A stretch of DNA of 64,000 nucleotides from Bacillus sp. (in: firmicutes) (GCA_031180405.1 JAPSLU010000004.1:1-64000), one strand, 5' to 3'. Positions 7,400 to 15,682 are shown, counted from the stretch's first letter. Notes: generated by a model not told the origin, from the sequence alone. Translations and numbers: made by a program.

Positions 7400-8896
7400 T
7401 TATTTGTTTTTTGGTAAAAATATAATGAGAATAAAGCTTAAGACAGCAAATCCACATACAGCCCAATAAACATCTCTCAAAGCAATTTCAAGTCCATCTT
7501 GGAGAAGCTCACGTGTCTGGGAAGATAAATTATTTCTTTGTTGGTCATCTAATAACATAGTTATAGAATCCAAGTTTAATTCATTCTCCACTTCTTTAGT
7601 TGTAAAGAATGTTAACAGCTGACTGTTTAAGATTCCCCCTAATAGGGCAGCACCAATTGTACTCCCCACATTCCTCATAAACATATTTGTCGCTGTTGCT
7701 ACCCCTCTTTTGTTCCATTCAACTGTACTTTGAATTGAAACAATAAATGCAGTAGTTGTTAAGCCCATCCCTACCCCAATTAGAAAAGAACCGAACGCAG
7801 CGAAAATCGGACTATCGTTACTAGAAAGAAAAATAAACACAATGCTTCCTAAGACAAGAAAAACTCCCCCTAAAATAGAGGTTGTTCGAAAGCCATTCTT
7901 TAAAATAGATCTTCCGGAAATCGTCGCAGCTATTGGCCATCCAATAGACATTGCTGTTAATGTTAATCCAGCGACGATTGCTTTTTCTTCCATAACCCCT
8001 TGCACATATGTTGGAAGAAATGATGATAACCCTATCAAAATAATCCCTGTTGTTAAGGAAGTAACATTTGCAATGAGAATGGAGCGCTCTTTCCATAATT
8101 CAAAAGGCATCATTGGCTCTTGAACTTTTCGTTCATATAATACAAATGCCAGTATGCTCAACAATGCAACCGAACCTAAAAGGAGAACAGGTAATGACAG
8201 CCACTCCCAGCGAACTCCTCCTTCTACTAAAATTAACAAAAAAGCAGTAACTGCAACAGTTAGTAAAAAAGCCCCTCCATAGTCAATCTGTGGTTTGCGT
8301 TTATCCACATTTTCATGAAGAAAGAGATATAAACCAATAATGGCCAAAATCCCTAAAGGAACATTAATCCAAAAAACAAATCTCCAGCTAACAAACTCTA
8401 CCAGCAATCCACCAATCGCAGGTCCCATTATGGCAGAAATTCCCCATACACTGGATAAATACCCTTGTATTTTTGCGCGTTCTTCCTTCGTGTAAATGTC
8501 ACCTACAATTGTTGATGCAATCGGCATCACTGCACCTGCACCAAATCCTTGAACAAAACGAGCAAAAATTAGCCACTCCATTGATGAGGCTACTCCACAA
8601 AGGATTGAACCGATTAAAAAGATAATGATTCCGATCGTTAAAACTGGTTTCCTTCCAAATAAATCTGATAGCTTTCCGTAAATTAATACAGTGACTGCAT
8701 TCATTAACAGATAAGAAGAAAATACCCAGCTATAGAGAGAAAAGTCTTCTAGCTCTGCTACAATTGCTGGCATAGCTGTTGCAACTATAGTTGCTTCAAT
8801 TGCCGCCATAAACATAGCAAGCATAACTGTTGCTAATATGTATGTTCTATTTGTTTTCCTACCATTTTTCTGAAAAGCATATTGACCATGTTCCAT
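7400..8896 (-). CDS. DHA2-family drug:proton antiporter (14-helix MFS)
   Basis: This 498-residue membrane protein belongs to the major facilitator drug-resistance class EmrB/QacA. Visible signatures are FMAAIEATIVATAMPAI in helix 1, YGKLSDLFGRKP in the loop after helix 2, and the antiporter motif WGISAIMGPAIGGLL in helix 5. About fourteen hydrophobic segments can be counted. It resembles B. subtilis YusP-type pumps. The start follows AAAGGCGG. It has no adjacent regulator; its right neighbour darB ends in its own terminator, so the gene probably has its own promoter in the gap at 8897-8942. The exported substrate is unknown. Confidence 0.87.
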   Translation of the reverse strand: MEHGQYAFQKNGRKTNRTYILATVMLAMFMAAIEATIVATAMPAIVAELEDFSLYSWVFSSYLLMNAVTVLIYGKLSDLFGRKPVLTIGIIIFLIGSILCGVASSMEWLIFARFVQGFGAGAVMPIASTIVGDIYTKEERAKIQGYLSSVWGISAIMGPAIGGLLVEFVSWRFVFWINVPLGILAIIGLYLFLHENVDKRKPQIDYGGAFLLTVAVTAFLLILVEGGVRWEWLSLPVLLLGSVALLSILAFVLYERKVQEPMMPFELWKERSILIANVTSLTTGIILIGLSSFLPTYVQGVMEEKAIVAGLTLTAMSIGWPIAATISGRSILKNGFRTTSILGGVFLVLGSIVFIFLSSNDSPIFAAFGSFLIGVGMGLTTTAFIVSIQSTVEWNKRGVATATNMFMRNVGSTIGAALLGGILNSQLLTFFTTKEVENELNLDSITMLLDDQQRNNLSSQTRELLQDGLEIALRDVYWAVCGFAVLSFILIIFLPKNK

Positions 8897-8942
8897 AAAA
8901 AAAAACCGCCTTTAAAGAAAAATATTAAGAAAAGAGGATGAA

Positions 8943-8989
8943 GAAAAGGGACTTTCCCCAAGATGGTTCAAGTGGGGTCTGTCCCTTTA
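8943..8989 (-). terminator. Terminator of darB
   Basis: On the minus strand AAAGGGACAGACCCCA pairs with TGGGGAAAGTCCCTTT (one internal asymmetry) and is followed by TTTTCTT. It belongs to a family of GGGACAG hairpins also seen near 16.7 and 29.1 kb. Confidence 0.75.
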
Positions 8990-9014
8990 GTGGTTTATCA
9001 TTTTCACCTAATCA

Positions 9015-9473
9015 TTATTCACTTTTCTTGTCATTGTTAGACAATTGATTTCGCTTTCTTACTAGCTTTAGGATTGCTCTCCTCGTAAATATTCCTTCAA
9101 ATGTATTTTCTTCATTTTGTACACAAATAAAAGGATGATTTACAACAAGATCTAACCCCATTTCAAGCGGATCATGTAAAAATAACCTAGGTATGTCTGT
9201 ATTCATTACTTCTTCTACTTTCATGTTCTCTAACTTTTCAAACTCAATTCTTTTTAAACCAAATAAATTATCCATAATTAAATTCATCCCGATTAGCCCA
9301 TGCAATTTAAATGTTGGATCTAAAACGGGAATTGCTGTATACCCTGTCTTCGTCAACACAAGTAATGCGTGCTCCAAATTATTACCAATTTGCACATGTG
9401 CTACTTTATCTCCCGATATCATTAGATCCTTTATCGTTAAACCTTTTAATTCATTTGCGTCTATGCTAAACAT
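9015..9473 (-). CDS. darB: CBS-domain c-di-AMP receptor DarB (CbpB, YkuL)
   Basis: DarB is a tandem CBS-domain protein that in B. subtilis binds cyclic di-AMP and, when free of it, stimulates Rel and pyruvate carboxylase. The 152-residue protein has the first CBS motif at about residues 14-70 (GYTAIPVLDP...LHGLIGMNLI) and the second at about 85-140 (DIPRLFLHDPLEMGLDLV...GIFTRRAIL). Position next to abbA and length match B. subtilis YkuL. The start follows AGGAAGAG. It probably links potassium/c-di-AMP state to the stringent response. The function is transferred from the orthologue. Confidence 0.88.
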   Translation of the reverse strand: MFSIDANELKGLTIKDLMISGDKVAHVQIGNNLEHALLVLTKTGYTAIPVLDPTFKLHGLIGMNLIMDNLFGLKRIEFEKLENMKVEEVMNTDIPRLFLHDPLEMGLDLVVNHPFICVQNEENTFEGIFTRRAILKLVRKRNQLSNNDKKSE

Positions 9474-9621
9474 GCTGCTCTTCCTCTCTAAAAAAGCTTT
9501 TTCTAATCCACAAAGAGGTGTTAGAGTTTCTTAATCTATCATATCATAAAATAAAAATCTATTTCTTCTTTAAAATACCCATTAAGTATAAATTTCTAAC
9601 AAACTATTTCCTCAAAACAAC

Positions 9622-9648
9622 AAAAAAATGATACTCTAGAGGAGTATC
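9622..9648 (-). terminator. Terminator of abbA
   Basis: On the minus strand a stem GATACTC/GAGTATC (9630-9636 with 9642-9648) is followed by A and seven T. Confidence 0.85.
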
Positions 9649-9659
9649 TTCATTAAAAT

Positions 9660-9845
9660 TCATAAAATTCGCAAGCGTTCATAAAGAGATTTTAATTGTT
9701 GATAAGAGTCCTCATCCTTACTCTTTTTTCCTGACTCAATATCATTCAATTCACTGCTAATTACCTCAATCGCGTAATTTTGACTTAATAATGTTTCAAC
9801 TAATAATTTTTGTTCATCATATGATAAACTTACTATTGTATCCAC
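9660..9845 (-). CDS. abbA: Antirepressor AbbA (binds AbrB)
   Basis: AbbA is a small antirepressor that binds the transition-state regulator AbrB and keeps it off DNA. The 61-residue product resembles B. subtilis AbbA, sharing EEQKLL-like, YAIEVISSELNDIESG and LKSLYERLR segments. I chose the GTG at 9845 (M-D-T-I-V-S-L), seven bases after GGGAGG, because that gives the family length; in-frame Met codons upstream would add a hydrophobic stretch not found in the family. A one-mismatch Spo0A box (TGTTGAA, minus strand, 9912-9918) lies upstream, and the B. subtilis gene is activated by Spo0A-P. Its place between darB and ykuK also fits. Confidence 0.82.
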   Translation of the reverse strand: MDTIVSLSYDEQKLLVETLLSQNYAIEVISSELNDIESGKKSKDEDSYQQLKSLYERLRIL

Positions 9846-9957
9846 AAAACTGCCTCCCATTATTACTCCTAGTAAAAGCATAATCTTAAAAAAAGACATT
9901 CAAACGCTGGTTTCAACAATACGTTTACTTCTTCTCTTTCTTAATGCAATAACGACA

Positions 9958-10476
9958 TTATTTTGTGTACCTATTTGCATAGCTAAAAGCTGTATAAGAA
10001 TCCGGTTTTATTTTTGCTTCGATTCCCATCGCTTCAATTCTACCTGTCATTTCCTGAATTAATTCCTTAGTCATCCCTTTTCTCCCTATATCTAAGTGAA
10101 TCTCAAAAATTAAATCTGCTCCTTCATCGGAAAACGGAATCAAAACATCCGTTAATTCAACTAAGTATTGTGCTATAAAATAGTATGCAATTTCCTGACT
10201 AAGCGCTGTTTCCATTGAGATTTTTTCCCTAATACTTTCAATAGGCCGTTTAACAGTGTGATTTTTCAGACAACCCCAAGCGCCTTTTCCTACTCTATGA
10301 AGATGGATCGCTGTAATAAATTTTGTCTCAGCCTGATGAACTTGGGAGTCTGAGCCGATAGACAATACGTATTCTGAACGTGGATCCTTTAACATAAAGC
10401 CTTTTATACGCTCAATCACCGTTTGAAAGGGCATTTGTTTTTCAGAGACATTATAAAAGGTGAAAGATTCGTTCAT
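9958..10476 (-). CDS. ykuK: DUF458/RNase H-like protein YkuK
   Basis: YkuK-family proteins (DUF458) are about 170 residues long and have a predicted RNase H-like fold; their biochemical role is not established. This 172-residue copy carries the acidic and histidine positions of the family: SIGSDSQVHQAETKFITAIHLH near residues 40-60 and FEIHLDIGRKG near residue 128. It matches B. subtilis YkuK by position and sequence. The start ATG follows AAGGAGT. It follows the small zinc-ribbon gene and ykuJ on the same strand but is separated from them by a terminator. Confidence 0.87.
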   Translation of the reverse strand: MNESFTFYNVSEKQMPFQTVIERIKGFMLKDPRSEYVLSIGSDSQVHQAETKFITAIHLHRVGKGAWGCLKNHTVKRPIESIREKISMETALSQEIAYYFIAQYLVELTDVLIPFSDEGADLIFEIHLDIGRKGMTKELIQEMTGRIEAMGIEAKIKPDSYTAFSYANRYTK

Positions 10477-10558
10477 ATTTCAACTCCTTGTCAAATTTCA
10501 TAACCATCACATAATATTCGTTTTCATAATATATGATGTAGACAAAGGATAATATGAA

Positions 10559-10590
10559 TAAAAAATAGCCATACCATAAGGCATGACTAT
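10559..10590 (-). terminator. Terminator after the zinc-ribbon gene
   Basis: On the minus strand an 11-bp stem with two G-U pairs (10565-10575 with 10580-10590) is followed by six T. It overlaps the stop codon of the 50-residue protein. Confidence 0.85.
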
Positions 10591-10739
10591 TTCCCTTTAC
10601 TTGTCTCAATGTTTTTAATTGACTTCTGACAATGAGCGCACGTAAAGATAACGTTTTGATTAGATTGTGCTGTTAATGATTCTGAAAGTGGTCCTTGTCC
10701 ATCACAAAAAGGACAAATAACAAAAGGCTGTCTTTTCAT
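10587..10739 (-). CDS. Small zinc-ribbon protein (50 residues) in the ykuJ-ykuK interval
   Basis: The reading frame encodes MKRQPFVICPFCDGQGP at its start and CAHCQKSIKNIE near its end. Two Cys-x-x-Cys knuckles (residues 9-12 and 34-37) about 21 residues apart form a probable zinc ribbon. Translation is well supported: AAGGAGG lies five bases before the ATG, and a strong terminator overlaps the stop codon. It follows ykuJ by 23 bases on the same strand, so it is probably in the ykuJ operon. I do not recognise a named family. Small two-knuckle ribbons often bind nucleic acid or partner proteins, but no role is shown. Confidence 0.75.
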   Translation of the reverse strand: MKRQPFVICPFCDGQGPLSESLTAQSNQNVIFTCAHCQKSIKNIETSKGK

Positions 10740-10762
10740 TTTGCCTCCTTACTCCAATATTA

Positions 10763-10999
10763 TTATTGGAGGAGATCAAAAATTTCCATAGCAATCATAT
10801 CGATATTATCGAATTGATAAGACTGAGGCTTTTCTCCTTTTTGATAGACCTCAAGCTCAAATGTGCTATTTTTGTCAAAGTATTTCACACTACAACGTTT
10901 TTCACCTTCAACTTCAAAGAAGCGTTGTATTGGTTCACCTGAACCTGAATTTTCTTGTAAATTTTGAAGTCTTGTAATAATACCTAAAAGCTGTGACAC
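10763..10999 (-). CDS. ykuJ: YkuJ family protein (DUF1797)
   Basis: YkuJ is a small conserved Firmicutes protein of unknown function. The 78-residue sequence shares the B. subtilis blocks GIITRLQNLQE, SVKYFDKN.TFELEV and FDNIDMIAMEIF.LLQ. The start is a GTG (M-S-Q-L-L-G), eight bases after GGAAGGGGG. A zinc-ribbon ORF follows closely downstream, so the two may be co-transcribed and stop at the terminator at 10559-10590. Confidence 0.88.
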   Translation of the reverse strand: MSQLLGIITRLQNLQENSGSGEPIQRFFEVEGEKRCSVKYFDKNSTFELEVYQKGEKPQSYQFDNIDMIAMEIFDLLQ

Positions 11000-11327
11000 T
11001 AGATATCCCCCTTCCGGAAGAGTTAACGTATAACTAATTCCTTCGTGTTTTATTGTTTTACTCTACCATACATTCTATCCACTAAACAACGTTTCAATAA
11101 TCAGCATCTTTACTTTGTGCCATGTCAATTTTACACTATGTATGTAGGGATTTCCAAGGAAATTATCTGAGGATGATAAACTTACTTTATTCTAAGCTTC
11201 TTTTCCTTTTAAAAATTTCAGGTACACCAGCTTAATAAGCTTTGTTTTTCTATCCTCCATTAACATCCTATTCTCACCCTCATCAGTCATAATCTTAATA
11301 TAAGATTTATAAGCAAGGAGGATTAAA
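11000..11327. other. Gene-free gap before the MBL-fold pseudogene
   Basis: The stretch is AT-rich. It must hold the promoter of ykuJ on the minus strand and the old promoter of the pseudogene on the plus strand. A short AGCTT/AAGCT hairpin near 11230 is followed by a T-rich stretch, but no gene supports calling it a terminator. I see nothing else. Confidence 0.4.
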
Positions 11328-11832
11328 ATGGCACAAACAAATCGTATAGACGAACAATTAACAATCATTGATACAATGGATTTACAAATAGAGGGCAGAA
11401 CAAGCTGCTATGTTCTTCAGAATGAAAAGGTTGTCCTATTTACTTAACATTCCAGTTGAATCAGTAGCCTATATTATTGTAACACATATCAACTTAGATC
11501 ATGCTAGTGGTGCAGGATTACCTTAGAAAAATGTTAGTCGTTCATCCAACCCTCAAAGAGCAATTGAAGAATTAAGGAAATGGTTTCCGATGTTTGTATT
11601 CACAGCAAAACAAACTCTTACTCGATTGAATATTGAATCAATTAAGGAGGCATCGGATCTTGTTAAGAAAGACCTAGTAGAACTGGTGTTTACAACCCTT
11701 CATAAACAAAAAGCTACACTTGAACAATCATTATATGATATGGTTGCTCTTGATTTATCAGTTTGTGCATTAGGTCTAGTTGATAACTTTACAAAAAAAG
11801 ATTTAGAATTTACGGATAATTTGGAGAGATGA
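11328..11832 (+). pseudogene. Decayed MBL-fold hydrolase gene
   Basis: The region retains an intact ribosome site (AAGGAGG) and start, reading MAQTNRIDEQLTIIDTMDL, then IEGRTSCYVLQ and a stop. In another frame it continues IPVESVAYIIVTHINLDHAS, the HxHxDH-type metal motif of metallo-beta-lactamase-fold proteins with the first His-x-His changed to His-x-Asn. A further stop follows, then a long C-terminal piece (AIEELRKWFP...LTRLN...TLHKQKATLEQSLYD...) open to 11831. The central section of the enzyme is missing. At least two disruptions and a deletion make it a pseudogene. It overlaps the start of a glutaredoxin gene that is intact. Confidence 0.78.
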
Positions 11833-11834
11833 AA

Positions 11835-12068
11835 ATGAAAAAAGTAATAGTGTATACACAGCCAAGCTGCCCACCTTGTGAGGTTGTAAAGAAATTTTTG
11901 GCCCATCATAATATTTCATTTACAGAGAAAGATGTTACGATTGATTTGGAAGCACGTAATACTTTAGTTGGAGAATTAAATTCTACTTCAACCCCAACCG
12001 TTACGGTAGATCATCATGTTGTCCCAGGATTTGATTTAAAGAAGCTTGAGGAATTATTAGAGTTATAA
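11835..12068 (+). CDS. Glutaredoxin-like thiol oxidoreductase
   Basis: This 77-residue protein has the thioredoxin-fold motif C-P-P-C at residues 11-14 (VYTQPSCPPCEVVKKFL) and a cis-proline TPTV segment near residue 55, typical of NrdH/glutaredoxin-like proteins. I prefer the second ATG, six bases after GGAGAG; the first (11829) overlaps the pseudogene stop as ATGA. It was probably the second gene of an operon with the decayed hydrolase. A strong terminator follows, so it may still be expressed from the remnant promoter. A bacillithiol or thioredoxin partner is possible but not shown. Confidence 0.85.
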   Translation: MKKVIVYTQPSCPPCEVVKKFLAHHNISFTEKDVTIDLEARNTLVGELNSTSTPTVTVDHHVVPGFDLKKLEELLEL

Positions 12069-12091
12069 AGAACCAGTAGGATAAATATAGA

Positions 12092-12121
12092 AAAAAGCTT
12101 GGTGACCAGCCAAGCTTTTTC
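12092..12121 (+). terminator. Terminator of the glutaredoxin gene
   Basis: A stem AAAAGCTTGG/CCAAGCTTTT with a 7-base loop ends in a T run. Confidence 0.85.
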
Positions 12122-12211
12122 GCTCTATTAAAGGGGTTTGGGGAAAATCGAAAGCTTATGACTAATCAAGTTCCTATCCAAGAAGTATTTGATTACCTTC
12201 CTTATTTATAA

Positions 12212-12226
12212 TGATAATGATTATCA
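12212..12226. promoter_or_regulatory. Orphan Fur box
   Basis: TGATAATGATTATCA is a perfect 7-1-7 inverted repeat, the classical Bacillus Fur core. It lies between the 3' ends of two genes that point towards it, so it has no evident target. A 17-codon open frame ends just to its left (12158-12211). Confidence 0.7.
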
Positions 12227-12283
12227 GTTTCATTGTCAATTGTTTTTTTAAATATTTTAAGCATTTGAATGAATCCATAAACC

Positions 12284-12988
12284 TTATATGAATTTTTCGT
12301 AGAAATAGTCTTGTAAGATTGATTTCGTTTGAAAATAAAAATAGGGAATGAAGACATTGTTTAGCGCTGGACGATCTCCTGTTCTTGTCTTTTTATCATT
12401 TTCATATATTAAATCATTTTCTTTCGTCTTTACATATAATGTATTTACTGTACTGGTTTTTTGACCTTCCTTTATGTTATCTCTTGAATGATTTCCACCC
12501 TCCAATTCTTTTGCATAGTTTACAATTTCCATTATTTTCAATCCGCGTTGCGTGTTTTTTAATTTTACCCACTCATAATGATCATCATAACTTACCGGTC
12601 CATCTGAAGAGGCTGTAAAATATTCATAGACAATAATTTGTTCTTTACCATCAATAATCTTTGTATTTTCATCATAATTAAAAAACGGGATTACATAAAC
12701 TGGAAAATCAGTGCCGTACACAATAAATTTTCCGGCTTCTTCAGATGTATTTTCTACCAAGTACTGATTAATTAGTTTACTATCAAAATGTGTAGAAAGA
12801 ATGCTGACCATTTCATCTCTTTCTCTAGGTTTTTCTGACAAAGAAGTTTGAGCATCAAATGCAGTCTTTAAATGAGATAGGACCTTTTCTCGATTATTGG
12901 TTTCAAACTCAGCAGCATAAACTGATTGAGATAACATAAGAATAAAGGCAATTATTAAGAAACTATAGTATAAATATGTTTGTCTCAT
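12284..12988 (-). CDS. Secreted protein of unknown function
   Basis: I do not recognise the family with certainty. The 234-residue product begins with a signal peptide (a hydrophobic stretch at residues 5-20 ending in SVYA before AEFE), so it is exported. The mature part is charged, has no cysteines and is rich in aromatic residues at the C terminus. I start at the ATG at 12988, six bases after GAAAGGGTGG, rather than the GTG three codons upstream. A small membrane protein gene lies upstream on the same strand, separated by a terminator. No enzymatic motif is visible. Confidence 0.7.
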   Translation of the reverse strand: MRQTYLYYSFLIIAFILMLSQSVYAAEFETNNREKVLSHLKTAFDAQTSLSEKPRERDEMVSILSTHFDSKLINQYLVENTSEEAGKFIVYGTDFPVYVIPFFNYDENTKIIDGKEQIIVYEYFTASSDGPVSYDDHYEWVKLKNTQRGLKIMEIVNYAKELEGGNHSRDNIKEGQKTSTVNTLYVKTKENDLIYENDKKTRTGDRPALNNVFIPYFYFQTKSILQDYFYEKFI

Positions 12989-13180
12989 CTTTTCCACCCT
13001 TTCTCATTTCTGACTTTTAGACAAGCTCATGTATCTTTCCTTATTTTATCAACTATCTTGTCTTTACAGCTATATGACCGTTCGCAAAATCCATTCAAAT
13101 TGCGACAACAAACTTCATTATTCTTTACCCTATCTGACATAGTTTTAAAACTACACAATTTTTAAGAATTTTTTCCACAC

Positions 13181-13209
13181 AAAAAACAGTGAACGATGTC
13201 CACTGTTTT
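13181..13209 (-). terminator. Terminator of the small membrane protein gene
   Basis: On the minus strand ACAGTG/CACTGT plus A-T pairs is followed by six T. It overlaps the stop codon at 13208-13210. Confidence 0.8.
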
Positions 13210-13447
13210 ACCAAGATGTTGTAAAGGCTAAATAAAATATATACGCCAATGAAAGTGCTGCAGCAATCAAATAAGCTAGAAATACGGGATTTCGTGTGTA
13301 TGGATGTTCCTGTACCTTTTCGTTTAGTTGTGTATCATATTTCGCCTTTCTTTCACTTACAAGCCTGCCTACTTTAAACGTATAAATTAAGCTTGTTATT
13401 AAAATTAACAATGCGATTACACCAAGAACCATCGTTAAATAGGTCAT
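13208..13447 (-). CDS. Small membrane protein (79 residues)
   Basis: The product has two hydrophobic segments, at about residues 3-23 and 55-75, joined by a basic, charged loop (RLVSERKAKYD). It is therefore a likely hairpin-type inner-membrane protein. I start at the ATG at 13447 (MTYLTMVLG), seven bases after AAGGGGTGA; the open frame extends upstream into ykuI but without a ribosome site. It follows ykuI on the same strand with 73 bases between and may share its transcript. I cannot assign a function. Confidence 0.7.
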   Translation of the reverse strand: MTYLTMVLGVIALLILITSLIYTFKVGRLVSERKAKYDTQLNEKVQEHPYTRNPVFLAYLIAAALSLAYIFYLAFTTSW

Positions 13448-13520
13448 CTTGCTGTCACCCCTTCTATAAATAGGATGACTCACATAATGAAAAAATATTC
13501 CTTTTATCCCCTTGGAAAAC

Positions 13521-14738
13521 TTATAAAAGTCCTTCTTCTTCGTACAAATAGTCATACGACAAATCAATAAAAAGGTAATGTGCTTGATTTAACGGATAAG
13601 AAAATGTTCTAATTAATTCTCCAGTTTCAATATCACTATATACATCACTTAAAAACCCCTTCTGATCGAACCGCATTCTCATGATATTGGCTAAAAAATA
13701 TGGTCTCCAGCTCCAATTATTCAGATAATATTGGGGCTGTATTTCCCAATTTTTATTCTTAAAAATATTAACTGATTGTTGAAATCCATCTTCATCACAT
13801 ATATAGATCCTAAAGCTACAGTCATCTAATTCACTCGATAACTGCTCAAGCAACTGTTGATAATGATGATATTGCTTCCCAATTTTTAGTAAAATCTGTT
13901 GAACACGTTGGTTGAAACTTTCTGTAAAATGATAAAGTGTCTCGAGCTTCTTTTTCTCTGAGTTAATGTATGTTTGAAATTCAAACTTAAGTCTATCCTT
14001 TTGATCGTCATTGTTAATAAACTTCCGTTGAGGTTTATTAAGAAAGAAACCCTGATAATAGCGTCCACCATTTTTCCACGCGTATTGAAGCTGGAAATTC
14101 ACTTCTATGTCCTCATAAAGAAGGGTCGCCCCAATCTTCCTTGCCAGAAGCGAGATTGAATAAAGCACATCATAATATGATTGTAGTGGAGAGGTTAACC
14201 TTAAAGGGTGTAGATCAATTTTTAAAATATCTGGTGTTAAAAGTCCAATCCGATCTAAATTACTACTTGCTTTCCCAATATTATCAATTGCAACTTTAAT
14301 GCCATATGTTCTGTAATATAATAAAAGATGATAAAGCTGTTCAATATCTCCGCGGAAATTGTGTTCCGTAATTTCTAAAACAATTTGATCTAAGTGTAAG
14401 CCCTTTTCCTGCTTATTCAAAAGGGCTTGTAAGAAGCTCTCACCATGATCTAGCATAAGTAAGTTTGCATCACGATTAATAAAAAGCAAAAGTTGTGGTT
14501 CCTTTAATTCTAAAAATTCATCAATTGCATTATGTAAGATAAAATCGTCCACTTCAATGCGATACTCATCAGGAATATTTTCATCATGGAAAAATTCACC
14601 GAGACTTTCTATATCGTCTTTAAGCTGGATCCTTCCTAAGACCTCATATCCAATGACTCGTTGTTCATCAGCACTAAAAATTGCTTGGTAATATGGAATA
14701 ACCTTATCCAAGTTTGTCAACACATCTAATGGATCCAT
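13521..14738 (-). CDS. ykuI: EAL-domain protein YkuI (degenerate c-di-GMP phosphodiesterase)
   Basis: YkuI consists of an N-terminal EAL domain (about residues 1-245) and a C-terminal PAS-like YkuI_C domain (about 250-405). In B. subtilis it binds c-di-GMP, but turnover was not seen. Here the signature reads YEVLGR, the catalytic glutamate appears in LEITEH, the lysine in ILKIDL and the glutamine in YYQGFF, while the usual DDFG metal motif is DNIG, with Asn for the second Asp. That favours a receptor rather than an efficient hydrolase. Length, 405 residues, fits. The start follows GGTGAGGGG. It is soluble, with no membrane segment. Confidence 0.9.
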   Translation of the reverse strand: MDPLDVLTNLDKVIPYYQAIFSADEQRVIGYEVLGRIQLKDDIESLGEFFHDENIPDEYRIEVDDFILHNAIDEFLELKEPQLLLFINRDANLLMLDHGESFLQALLNKQEKGLHLDQIVLEITEHNFRGDIEQLYHLLLYYRTYGIKVAIDNIGKASSNLDRIGLLTPDILKIDLHPLRLTSPLQSYYDVLYSISLLARKIGATLLYEDIEVNFQLQYAWKNGGRYYQGFFLNKPQRKFINNDDQKDRLKFEFQTYINSEKKKLETLYHFTESFNQRVQQILLKIGKQYHHYQQLLEQLSSELDDCSFRIYICDEDGFQQSVNIFKNKNWEIQPQYYLNNWSWRPYFLANIMRMRFDQKGFLSDVYSDIETGELIRTFSYPLNQAHYLFIDLSYDYLYEEEGLL

Positions 14739-14832
14739 TGCAATCCCCTCACCTATATCTATCTATATCATGATAATTATAGCATAATAACGGAAAGTTT
14801 AGAGGATTTTAGCACAGTAGGGGGAATTTTCC

Positions 14833-14875
14833 AATGATTAAAAGGTTCGCTCTAGAAACGAACCTTTTAATCATT
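14833..14875. terminator. Bidirectional-looking terminator after fadH
   Basis: A perfect 17-bp inverted repeat (14833-14849 with 14859-14875) with a 9-base loop lies just downstream of fadH. Its outer part is A/T-rich and provides T-rich tails on both strands. Confidence 0.8.
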
Positions 14876-14877
14876 AT

Positions 14878-15642
14878 TTAAAACGGATTATTATTTAACC
14901 ATTGTCCACCATCCATTACAATGCATTCTCCATTAATATATGCTGCATCTTTTGAGAGGATAAACGCTGCTAATGAAGCTATTTCTTCAGGTGTTCCTAA
15001 ACGTCCAAGTGGAACACTATTAATCGTTCTTTTTGCTGCTTCCTCGGATTCCCATAATCGTTCAGCACCACCAGTTCTTTCGATAGGACCAGGTGCAATG
15101 GCATTCACTCTTATTCCATATTTTTTCCCCCATTCTACAGCCAAAGTTCTTGTCATGGATAAAACACCAGCTTTAGCCGCAGATGAATGGATAACACCTT
15201 CACCAGCTCCCCAGGCATAAGTTGCAACCATATTTAAGATGGAGCCGCTCACTTGTTTCTCTATCCAATATCGTCCTACAGCGGAGGAACAATAAAACGT
15301 TCCATTAAGAACAATATCTATGACAGCTTTCCAACCATTTATTGAAAGTTTTTCAGCAGGACAAATAAAATTACCAGCAGCATTATTAACAAGTCCGTCA
15401 ATTCTTCCATATGTAGCATCAACAAGTCGAATCATTTCAGAAACCTTTTCTGGATCACGTACATCTAGTTGAAGTGACAATACCTGTCCATCATAGGTCT
15501 CGATTTCTCTTTGTGCATCATGAAGTTTTTCTAATGTCCTACCAATAATAACAACTTTCGCCCCATCAAGTACAAAACGTTTCGCCATCTCCTTTCCCAT
15601 ACCGTTAGATCCTCCTGTTATAATGACCACTTTATCCTTCAT
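14878..15642 (-). CDS. fadH: 2,4-dienoyl-CoA reductase (SDR family)
   Basis: FadH (YkuF) reduces 2,4-dienoyl-CoA with NADPH during beta-oxidation of polyunsaturated fatty acids. The Rossmann motif IITGGSNGMGKEMA is at residues 7-20 and LVNNAAGNF near residue 86. At the usual YxxxK site it reads HSSAAKAG, so Lys is kept but Tyr is replaced by Ser, as is characteristic of dienoyl-CoA reductases. The sequence is 254 residues, as in B. subtilis. The start follows AGGGGGAG. A perfect FadR operator directly upstream supports both the identity and control by long-chain acyl-CoA. Confidence 0.93.
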   Translation of the reverse strand: MKDKVVIITGGSNGMGKEMAKRFVLDGAKVVIIGRTLEKLHDAQREIETYDGQVLSLQLDVRDPEKVSEMIRLVDATYGRIDGLVNNAAGNFICPAEKLSINGWKAVIDIVLNGTFYCSSAVGRYWIEKQVSGSILNMVATYAWGAGEGVIHSSAAKAGVLSMTRTLAVEWGKKYGIRVNAIAPGPIERTGGAERLWESEEAAKRTINSVPLGRLGTPEEIASLAAFILSKDAAYINGECIVMDGGQWLNNNPF

Positions 15643-15664
15643 TTTCTCTCCCCCTTGAACAAAA

Positions 15665-15682
15665 TGAATGATTATTCATTCA
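15665..15682. promoter_or_regulatory. FadR operator of fadH
   Basis: TGAATGATTATTCATTCA matches the Bacillus FadR consensus TGAATGAnTAnTCATTCA at every fixed position and lies 22 bases upstream of the fadH start. Confidence 0.88.
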
